Shown: piece after piece, positions 39,670-46,167 of the stretch
Layout of the letters: the number at the start of each line of letters is the position of its first letter
Position numbering within the stretch: position 1 is the first letter of the stretch
Assembly (NCBI GenBank): GCA_964508975.1
Contig: CAZDVQ010000036.1
Location: forward strand, 1-46,167
From: CAZDVQ01 sp964508975
GTDB taxonomy: Bacteria; Bacteroidota; Bacteroidia; Chitinophagales; Saprospiraceae
DNA: 46,167 bases
Reading direction: 5' to 3'
Position numbers and translations under genes: made by a program
The notes under the pieces: generated by a model
Database searches by the model: none
Told to the model about the DNA's origin: nothing
Seen by the model: only the letters and a program-made list of their open reading frames with translations

Positions 39670-40122
39670 TCAATCCCATAGATATTGCTCATCATAGTCC
39701 ACATTATATTTTTTTAAGAATGCCAAATACTCCTCCTTGAACGTTCGTGTTTGATGGTGTTCCGCTTGATTTGAGATATATTTTACTACAAGATCAACTT
39801 CTGTAGGATTTACCGAAAAACTTCCATAGCCTCTTTGCCAATAAAACTTTCTGTATCGCTCCCCTTTTGTTTTTATCCACTTTGAAGAATGCGATTTGAT
39901 TTCTTCAATGAATTTCATCAAAGCAACTTTTCGAGACAACACACAAAGTATATGGATATGATCATTGTGGCCTCCAATTTTCACTGGCTTAAAGTCCAAA
40001 TTTTTGCAAACTCCCCCAATGTATTGGAATAACTCGTCTTGAATAGATTCATCAATAAATGGGTGCCTGTCCTTAGTACTAAAGACGATGTGACTGTAAT
40101 TATAGGCGATTGATTGAGGCAT
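39670..40122 (-). CDS. IS200-like HUH (Y1) transposase
   Basis: A 150-residue single-domain transposase of the IS200/IS605 Y1 class (REP-associated type by context). It cuts and joins single-stranded DNA through a tyrosine. Seen: NYSHIVFSTKDRHPFI, metal motif H-x-H in GGHNDHIHIL (about 51-60), KSHSSKWIKTKG, FYWQRGYGSFSV, and the catalytic-tyrosine helix VVKYISNQAEHHQTRTFKEEYLAFLKKY. Full length, no frameshift. The hairpin array next to its 3' end would be its natural substrate; no array is found on the 5' side. No TnpB/IscB gene is present. ATG at 40122. Confidence 0.93.
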   Translation of the reverse strand: MPQSIAYNYSHIVFSTKDRHPFIDESIQDELFQYIGGVCKNLDFKPVKIGGHNDHIHILCVLSRKVALMKFIEEIKSHSSKWIKTKGERYRKFYWQRGYGSFSVNPTEVDLVVKYISNQAEHHQTRTFKEEYLAFLKKYNVDYDEQYLWD

Positions 40123-40316
40123 AAAATTCAGGTTAATTATGATAAATTAGCTCGAAATATAAAAATAGCAGCTAGTTTTGGCCGATTTACGGAACAGTTC
40201 AGTCATACCTTTATGATTGAGGTTTCAAAAATAATTAATTATGCTAGCGAAGTACATATATTTACGGCTTCAAGACAGTATGAATTCTAATAACCCTTTT
40301 TTAAATCCGCTACTTT

Positions 40317-40730
40317 ATGAAAAAAGTTAATTCCTTGTTGCTGTTTGTCACGATGTTTCTAGTTGCTCAAACAATTAATGCACAGATAGATTTTAACGCT
40401 GAACGTGCAAACCCTAAAACATTGATTTTTGATGGAGGTAAAAGCACCGTGCAAAATGCAATCTATGCTGAATTACAAGAATACACAACGTGTTGTGGAA
40501 ATGATGCCATTTACGTTGAAGTAAAGTTTGACGAAGCTGGAAACTATGTCTCAGCAAAAACTTTAACAGGGAGCAATGATTGCTACAAAAAGTCAATTAT
40601 TGATATCGTCAAAAAAATTAAATGGGACGTGAGTGCTGCGAGTGGCTCACGGACTATTTATTTTGAACTTAAACCTGTTATACCTTGTACGGGCAGTCCT
40701 GCTGAAAATGCATATAAGCCAGTTGAGTAA
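40317..40730 (+). CDS. Exported protein, possibly TonB-C-like
   Basis: A 137-residue protein with signal peptide MKKVNSLLLFVTMFLVAQTINAQ. The mature part contains AIYVEVKFDEAGNYVSAKTLTGSNDCYKKSIIDIVKKIKWDV and ends with a short strand (TIYFELKPVIPC). This strand-helix-strand order with V-x-F-x-x-x-G-x-V resembles the C-terminal domain of TonB-like proteins, but length and sequence do not prove it. Two Cys pairs could form disulfides. The gap before it (40123-40316) is AT-rich and shows no other feature. Confidence 0.65.
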   Translation: MKKVNSLLLFVTMFLVAQTINAQIDFNAERANPKTLIFDGGKSTVQNAIYAELQEYTTCCGNDAIYVEVKFDEAGNYVSAKTLTGSNDCYKKSIIDIVKKIKWDVSAASGSRTIYFELKPVIPCTGSPAENAYKPVE

Positions 40731-40777
40731 AGGCTTATATTTTCAACAACAACATGAGCCTCAAAGGGCAACCATCC

Positions 40778-40818
40778 ATAGCCCCGGGTGAGCGAAAAGC
40801 TGCCCGGGGCTATTTTGT
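40778..40818. terminator. Strong terminator hairpin between convergent genes
   Basis: Perfect 11-base stem ATAGCCCCGGG / CCCGGGGCTAT (40778-40788 with 40803-40813), inner AGC/GCT pairing round GAAA, then TTTTG. It follows the plus-strand gene and could also serve the convergent one. Confidence 0.88.
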
Positions 40819-40875
40819 GTGGATAACTAATTTTTAATTATTTAAGTTCAACGCTTAACTTTCTGGAGCGTTCAG

Positions 40876-41550
40876 TTAAGGCTTGGGAGAAGTTGCGATA
40901 GAGCAGTTTTCGGCGTATCCTTCGGCTATTGGAGCATCGTTTTTATATACTTTACCAGATGCTGAAATGATATACCAATCGGTACCGCAAACGCTGATAT
41001 CGCCATATCCGGTATAACCGGTAGCTATTTTCACATCGTTTTTATACACATTTCCCTTGTCAGAGTACACGTACCAGTCGTTACCACTGGCGGCGATTCT
41101 ACATCTTTCAGAGTAGCCTTCCGCAATTTGCACGTCGTTTTTATAGACCTTGCCAGATGCCGAGATAACGTACCAATCATTTCCGCTGGCAGCAATGTCG
41201 CCAATACCTGTATATCCTTCGGCTATTTTTACATCGTTTTTGTACACAATGCCTTTTTCGGAATACACGTACCAATCGTTACCACTGGCAGCAATTCTGC
41301 AACGAGTAGAATAACCATCGGCTATCTGCTTATCATTTTTGTATACTTTGCCCGTGGCAGAAATCACGTACCAATCATTACCGCTTACCGCGATATCGCC
41401 GTAGCCTGTGAAATTTTCAGATATGGGTTGATCGTTTTTATATACTTTACCTTGCTCTGAGTAAACATACCAGCTATTGTTTTGTGCTAGCAAACCAATA
41501 GGGAAAAGCATGAGGAGCGAGATCAATACTTGTAGTGTCTTATTTTTCAT
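40876..41550 (-). CDS. Secreted protein of six alternating 35-residue repeats
   Basis: A 224-residue exported protein; signal peptide about 1-22 (ending LLAQ). The rest is six repeats of about 34 residues in strict alternation. Type a: DWYVYSEKGxVYKNDVKIAEGYTGxGDIAASGN. Type b: DWYVISASGKVYKNDVQIAEGYSxRCRIAASGN. Three a-b pairs make up the whole mature protein. The pattern (W-Y-V, G-x-V-Y-K-N-D, G-Y, S-G-N) suggests a six-bladed beta-propeller or solenoid. Only the b type and the last unit have a Cys. No sorting domain or enzyme motif. I do not recognise a named family; it is similar in style to YWTD- or WG-type repeats but distinct. Confidence 0.78.
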   Translation of the reverse strand: MKNKTLQVLISLLMLFPIGLLAQNNSWYVYSEQGKVYKNDQPISENFTGYGDIAVSGNDWYVISATGKVYKNDKQIADGYSTRCRIAASGNDWYVYSEKGIVYKNDVKIAEGYTGIGDIAASGNDWYVISASGKVYKNDVQIAEGYSERCRIAASGNDWYVYSDKGNVYKNDVKIATGYTGYGDISVCGTDWYIISASGKVYKNDAPIAEGYAENCSIATSPKP

Positions 41551-41672
41551 AGAGGGATAAGTTTTAATTTATTGTTTTTAAGCTATGATTTGATGTTGGA
41601 CATTCAAAGTTAGGCTTATATTTTAATGGGGCAAATTAATTTAAAAATTGTGTTGTGGAAAACGACATTGCC

Positions 41673-41759
41673 CGCATGAGCGATGTGGAGCGGTGGCCGA
41701 AGGCCAGACCCGCAGGGGCCGAGCGAATAGCGAGCCGCGTAACGTAGCGACCCCAATAA
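41673..41759 (-). repeat. GC-rich structured element, copy 14 (subtype I, short)
   Basis: Minus-strand reading: TTATTGGGGTCGCTACG, core GCTCGCTATTCGCTCGG, stem CCC-CTGC-GGG, TCTGG joint, TGGCC-TTC-GGCCA, tail CCGCTCCACATCGCT. The last stem is GGCC/GGCC where copy 1 has GCGC/GCGC. Confidence 0.8.
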
Positions 41760-41796
41760 AAAAAAGCTACCCACCGGGAGGTGAGTAGCTTTTTTT
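41758..41796. terminator. Bidirectional terminator hairpin
   Basis: Stem AGCTACCCACC / GGTGAGTAGCT (41765-41775 with 41780-41790, one mismatch), preceded by an A-run and followed by a T-run. It lies 31 bases beyond the stop of the minus-strand Ig-repeat gene and next to a GC-rich element. Confidence 0.85.
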
Positions 41797-41827
41797 GTAG
41801 GGGGCATGCCCAAATCGTATTCAATCA

Positions 41828-44800
41828 TTACTTGGTCACGACCAGCTTGGCGGTGAAGGTTTGTCCTTCGGCCACGATGCTGATGGTGTAGTAACCCGAT
41901 GGGATGTCGCTGATATCAACGGTGTTGGTACCCTGTGCGAAGCTTAACTGGTGTTTGCCCACCAAGAACTTGCCATCGGCGCCAATGATGTTCATCTCCT
42001 CGATTTCCAAGCCTTGTGGTAACTGGATGTTGACCAGGCTGTGCGCTGGATTCGGGAACACAACGATTGGCTCAGCCTCGATGTTTTCAACACCAGTGAT
42101 GAGGATGAATACCGAGTCAGATTGGCTGAAACAACCAAATGCGTTGCTTACGCGTACCGAGTAGTAACCTGTAGCGTTAACCGTGTAGGTATTGTTGGTT
42201 GCACCTGGGATGAAGGTGTTGCTGAACATCCATTGGTTGTTGACAAACGATGAAGAGCTCAATACCTCACCGTTGGTGGTGATGGTTGGGATAGCAGGAA
42301 CCGGGTTAACCGCAACCGCTTGAACACTTGAAGATGTAGAACAGCCGTTGAGGCTCACGACCACGGTGTAGTTACCGCTGTTGGCCGTGTTGGCCGCAGG
42401 GATGGTAACGTTATTGCCGTTGAAGCTGGTTCCGTTTGGACCGTTCCACACATAAGTGGCACCAGGCACTTGAGCCGTGTTCAACTGGAGGTCGGTACCT
42501 TCACAGATTGGTGCATTGGTAGTAGCGATTGGTGCTGTTGGACTTGGGTTTACCACAAAGGTATCAGGTGCCGAAGTAGCACTGCTGCTGGTTACACAAG
42601 TTTGGTTAGATGTCAATAAACATGAAACCACATCGTTGTTGGCCAAGGCATTGTTGCTGTAAATTGGCGAGTTTGTACCCACGGTGTTGCCATTCAACAA
42701 CCACTGGTAAATCGGGCTAGAACCACCTGACGTTGCCGCTGCCGTAAAGATTACGTTGGTGCCAGAACAGATGGTGTTGCTGCCCACGTTGGTACTAACG
42801 CTAACCGTTGGTGTGCTTGAAGGCGTAACCAAGATAGTTTGAGGTATAGAACTGATTACCTGAGGTGTACCACAAAGGTTAGCGGTGGTCATTTCAACGA
42901 TTACAACCGAACCGTTCAGGAGTGAGTCGGTGGTATAAACGTTAGCCGAAGCACCCACTGAAACACCGTTTACCAACCAGTTGTAAGTTGGGTTGATACC
43001 TGCGTTACTCGGTATGGCTGTGAATGTAACAGGTGTGCCAGAACAGATGCTGGTTGCAGATGCGTTGAGCACCACTGCCGCAGCCGTAAATTGGTTTACC
43101 GTCATGGTAATAGCGTTCGAGTTAGCCGTTGTTGGGCTTACACAAGCAGCGTTCGAGGTCAAGATACAAGTGATCACATCACCGTTGTTCAAGCTAGAAG
43201 TTGCAAATGTTGGAGCATCCGTGCCTACGTTAGCGCCATTGATTTGCCATTGGAAGCTTGGGCTTGTACCGCCGTTGATTGCAACCGCCGTAAAGGTATT
43301 GGTTGTACCCGCACATACAGCTGTAAATGGTGTACTAATTGTTACACTTGGTGTAACCGGAGCCGACACACTCATGGTAATACTATTCGAAGTAGCATTG
43401 GCAGTGGTCACACAACTTGCGTTAGACGTCATGATACATGACACCACATCGTTGTTGTTCAAGTTAGTGGCCGTGTATGTACTTGTGTTTGTACCTACGT
43501 TTGAACCATTAACCAGCCATTGGTAACTTGGGCTAGTACCACCGTTAACAGGGCTAGCAGTGAACGTTACAGCACTGCCTTGACAAATAGCTGTATTGCT
43601 TGCACTAATACTTACCGCAGGTGTAACAGCTGTGCTATGTGTGATGGTAATGGCGTTTGACGTTACCGTGGTAGAACTTACACAAGCGGCATTTGAAGTT
43701 AATACGAAGGTAACCACTGCGCCGTTGCCAAGTGTGCTAGAGCTGTATGTCAGTGCACTTGTACCCACGTTAATTCCATTGACTTTCCATTGGTATGTAG
43801 GGCTAGTACCCGCATTGCTTACAGTGGCCGTAAAGTTTACCAATTGACCTGCACAGATAGTGCTTGCACTAGAGGTGATACTTGCTGTAGGCGTTACAGG
43901 CGCACTTACAACCATGGTTACTGGGCTAGAAGAAACTGTAGCGCTGCTTAAGCAGGCAGCGTTAGACGTTAACTGGCAGGTAACGACATCACCGTTAAAC
44001 AAAGTATTGCTGGTAAAGGTAGATAAACCAGCACCTACATTCGAGCCGTTGACTTTCCACTGGTAAACAGGTGCAGTACCACCGTTGGTGATGGTAGCGG
44101 TAAAGGTTACACTTGTACCAAGGCAAATGTTGTTTGCAGAAGCAGCGACGGCAATAGTAGGAGTTACGTTTGCCGAGACAGTCATCGTAACTTGGTTAGA
44201 TGTAGCAGATGCACTTGAAGTACAGCTAGCATTAGAAGTCAAAACACAAGTAACGATATCGTTGTTGGCCAAAGTAGAACTTACAAAGGTAGCCGAGTTG
44301 GTACCTGTGTTGGTACCGTTAACTTTCCATTGGTAAGCAGGGTTTGTGCCTCCGTTTGTAGCTGTAGCCGTAAAGGTTACTGCTGTACCTTGGCAGATAC
44401 TTGTAGCAGAAGCCGAAATAGAAACGCTAGGCGTAACGGTGTTGTTTACAGTTACACTAATTGGCGTTGCAGTAGCCGTATTAGTACTGGTACATGAGGC
44501 ATTGCTGGTCATGATGACAGAAACCTGGCTACCGTTAGTCAAAGTAGTACTGGTAAACGTTGCACTATTCGTACCAGCGTTATTACCATTTACAAGCCAC
44601 TGGTAGCTTGGGGCTGCACCACCATTGGATGGTGTAGCTGTGAATGTTACAGACTGGCCAGCACAAATGGTAGTATTGTTTGCGGCGATACTAACTGTTG
44701 GCGTAACAGGACTTGAAACGATCATGCTTACAGGCGTAGCATTTGCTGTAGCAGTGGTTAAACAAGAAGCGTTAGACGTTAACTGGCAAGTCACTATATC

Positions 44801-46167
44801 GCCGTTGGCCAAAGTATTACTAATAAAAGTAGACAAACCTGAGCCTACGTTAGCGCCATTGACTTTCCACTGGTAGACAGGAGAAGTACCACCATTCGTA
44901 ATGGTTGCGGTAAAGGTTACTGTTGTGCCAATACAAATGTTATTTGCCGAAGCAGTAACCGCTATAGTTGGCGTTACATTAGGTGTAACCGTAACTGTAA
45001 GGCTGTTTGAGGTAGCAGTGCTACTAGATAAACAAGTAGCGCTAGATGTAATTACACAAGTAACCACATCGTTATTGGCTAGAGTTGAGCTTACAAAAGT
45101 AGCCGAGTTGGTACCTGTGTTGGTACCGTTAACCTTCCATTGGTAAGCAGGGTTAGCGCCTCCATTGGTAGGCGTAGCGGTAAAGGTAATCGCTGTACCT
45201 TGGCATATACTAGTAGTAGAAGCCGAAATGCTTACACTTGGCGTAACGGTTGCGTTTACAGTAATGCTAATTGGCGTTGCGGTAGCTGTGTTGGTACTGA
45301 GACAAGTAGCGTTGCTGGTCATTACAACTGATACTTGGCTACCATTGGTCAATGTGGAAGAACTGAAAGTTGAACTGTTTGTTCCAGTATTTGCCCCATT
45401 AACTAACCATTGGTAGCTAGGGCTAGAACCTCCATTGCTAGGTGTTGCTGTAAAGGTTACAGTTTGTCCAGCACAAATAGTTGAACTATTTGCAGTTATG
45501 CTAACGGATGGTGTAGCTGGAGTTGAAGTCGTAATGGTAACCAAGTTTGATACTACAGTAGCCAAGTTCAAACAATTGGCGTTTGACGTTAATTGGCAAG
45601 TTACTACATCATTATTGCTCAAGTTATTGGCAATAAAGGTATTACTGTTTGTGCCAGCGTTGTTGCCGTTTACAAGCCATTGGTAGAGTGGGGCGGATCC
45701 TGCATTGGTTGTCGTAGCAGTAAAGGTGACACTTGAGCCAGGGCAGATTGAAGTATTATTTGCTGTAATGCTAATCGTTGGAGTTACATTAGCATTGACC
45801 GTAATGACAATACTGTTCGAGGTAGCAGCAGAAGCACCGGAACAAGTATTGCTAGATGTGAGTTCGCAGCTTACAATATCAGCGTCAGCTAATGTTGAAC
45901 TTGCAAAGCTTGCAGCACTAGTTCCAACGTTGATACCATTTACTTTCCATTGGTATGTAGGGCTTGATCCGCCATTGTTTGGTGTAGCCGTAAAGGTTAC
46001 CAAAGTACCTTGACAGATCGAAGTAGCAGTTGCCGCAATACTTACACTTGGAAGTGTAGTTGTACCAACACTCATGGTAATTGGCGTACCAACTGCTGTG
46101 GCGTTAGTTACGCAAGTCGCTGTAGACGTTAATGCGACATTGACCACATCTCCATCAGACAGGGCAG
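41828..46167 (-). CDS. Giant Ig-repeat T9SS surface adhesin (5' end outside window)
   Basis: At least 1446 residues in view; the frame is open to the window edge, so the start, signal peptide and more repeats lie outside. About 13 Ig-like domains of about 89 residues follow one another, each with xICxGxxVTFTA, SPxYQWxVNGxNVGT, and a second Cys in LTSNAxC, so each probably has a disulfide. Two successive triplets of domains are alike at an 810-bp period. A diverged domain (PICEGTDLQLNTAQVPGATYVWNGPNG) and a PKD-like or Ig-like one come next. The C terminus (from about IVVFPNPAHSLVNIQLPQG to TAKLVVTK) is a type A sorting domain. Likely surface adhesin or matrix protein, exported by the type IX system. 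Confidence 0.92.
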   Translation of the reverse strand, partial: ALSDGDVVNVALTSTATCVTNATAVGTPITMSVGTTTLPSVSIAATATSICQGTLVTFTATPNNGGSSPTYQWKVNGINVGTSAASFASSTLADADIVSCELTSSNTCSGASAATSNSIVITVNANVTPTISITANNTSICPGSSVTFTATTTNAGSAPLYQWLVNGNNAGTNSNTFIANNLSNNDVVTCQLTSNANCLNLATVVSNLVTITTSTPATPSVSITANSSTICAGQTVTFTATPSNGGSSPSYQWLVNGANTGTNSSTFSSSTLTNGSQVSVVMTSNATCLSTNTATATPISITVNATVTPSVSISASTTSICQGTAITFTATPTNGGANPAYQWKVNGTNTGTNSATFVSSTLANNDVVTCVITSSATCLSSSTATSNSLTVTVTPNVTPTIAVTASANNICIGTTVTFTATITNGGTSPVYQWKVNGANVGSGLSTFISNTLANGDIVTCQLTSNASCLTTATANATPVSMIVSSPVTPTVSIAANNTTICAGQSVTFTATPSNGGAAPSYQWLVNGNNAGTNSATFTSTTLTNGSQVSVIMTSNASCTSTNTATATPISVTVNNTVTPSVSISASATSICQGTAVTFTATATNGGTNPAYQWKVNGTNTGTNSATFVSSTLANNDIVTCVLTSNASCTSSASATSNQVTMTVSANVTPTIAVAASANNICLGTSVTFTATITNGGTAPVYQWKVNGSNVGAGLSTFTSNTLFNGDVVTCQLTSNAACLSSATVSSSPVTMVVSAPVTPTASITSSASTICAGQLVNFTATVSNAGTSPTYQWKVNGINVGTSALTYSSSTLGNGAVVTFVLTSNAACVSSTTVTSNAITITHSTAVTPAVSISASNTAICQGSAVTFTASPVNGGTSPSYQWLVNGSNVGTNTSTYTATNLNNNDVVSCIMTSNASCVTTANATSNSITMSVSAPVTPSVTISTPFTAVCAGTTNTFTAVAINGGTSPSFQWQINGANVGTDAPTFATSSLNNGDVITCILTSNAACVSPTTANSNAITMTVNQFTAAAVVLNASATSICSGTPVTFTAIPSNAGINPTYNWLVNGVSVGASANVYTTDSLLNGSVVIVEMTTANLCGTPQVISSIPQTILVTPSSTPTVSVSTNVGSNTICSGTNVIFTAAATSGGSSPIYQWLLNGNTVGTNSPIYSNNALANNDVVSCLLTSNQTCVTSSSATSAPDTFVVNPSPTAPIATTNAPICEGTDLQLNTAQVPGATYVWNGPNGTSFNGNNVTIPAANTANSGNYTVVVSLNGCSTSSSVQAVAVNPVPAIPTITTNGEVLSSSSFVNNQWMFSNTFIPGATNNTYTVNATGYYSVRVSNAFGCFSQSDSVFILITGVENIEAEPIVVFPNPAHSLVNIQLPQGLEIEEMNIIGADGKFLVGKHQLSFAQGTNTVDISDIPSGYYTISIVAEGQTFTAKLVVTK

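Noticed and set aside
39205..39704. Minus-strand frames through the transposase-linked array, one spanning the N gap
   Set aside because: They translate repeat units and Ns; no start context and no protein family.
4211..41759. GC-rich segments as horizontally acquired islands
   Set aside because: They are short, lie between ordinary co-directional genes and share one repeat structure; the genes around them do not differ in composition.
42993..46013. Series of similar plus-strand open frames of about 83 codons
   Set aside because: They are the reverse complement of the Ig repeats and share their 267-bp period; codon bias of the Thr/Ser-rich gene keeps the opposite strand open.
1..46167. tRNA or rRNA genes
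   Set aside because: I saw no cloverleaf with a TTCGA arm and no rRNA-like stretch in the gaps, though a covariance search was not possible.

Overview
The window looks like chromosomal DNA of a Bacteroidota bacterium, from a draft or metagenomic assembly (it contains one 100-N gap). Supporting signs are parts of a type IX secretion system (a PorZ-like protein, a PorP/SprF-like protein followed by a TPR/WD40-like/OmpA protein, and three proteins ending in Por-type C-terminal sorting domains), many lipoproteins, -7 boxes of the TAnnTTTG kind, and starts without clear Shine-Dalgarno sequences. I cannot place it below phylum from sequence alone; Saprospiria, Chitinophagia or Sphingobacteriia would all fit.

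Layout. (1) 487-9050, all minus strand: a tightly packed envelope/lipid group transcribed YfhO-like membrane protein, purB, Wzt-like ABC ATPase, then after a GC-rich repeat two PhyH-like dioxygenases, a methyltransferase and a UbiA-family prenyltransferase; several genes overlap by ATGA. (2) 9657-16110, plus strand: PorZ-like protein and a large sorted surface protein. (3) 16690-20731: a conserved Bacteroidota protein paired with a TIR-WG protein, an anti-sigma-like TPR protein, MscL and a lipoprotein. (4) 20728-26350, minus strand: PhoR/PhoB-type two-component pair, META-domain lipoprotein, small membrane protein, a lipoprotein with a repeat inserted in frame in its signal peptide, and PepT. 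(5) 26519-34099, plus strand: two lipoproteins, RibF, RsmI, PorP/SprF-like and OmpA-like proteins. (6) 34139-39178: GpmI, a small cytochrome-like lipoprotein, a DUF2314-type secreted protein, an esterase-like lipoprotein, a DUF1801 protein. (7) 39179-40122: an IS200-like HUH transposase with an adjacent array of short hairpins. (8) 40317-46167: secreted proteins, including an alternating-repeat protein and a giant Ig-repeat adhesin that runs off the window.

The most striking non-gene feature is a dispersed family of about 100-200 bp GC-rich elements: 14 copies, both orientations, nearly all between genes. Each is a string of short perfect stems closed mostly by three-base loops. Around a conserved core (GCTCGCTGTTCGCTCGG) the stem sequences differ from copy to copy while pairing is kept, which points to selection on, or copying through, a folded RNA or single-stranded DNA. 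One copy sits in frame in a lipoprotein gene, one carries a nested hairpin, and several are flanked by tandem repeats with a seven-base period whose sequence differs from locus to locus. The transposase-linked array has the same architecture of small stems with three-base loops, so a link between the two is possible but unproven.
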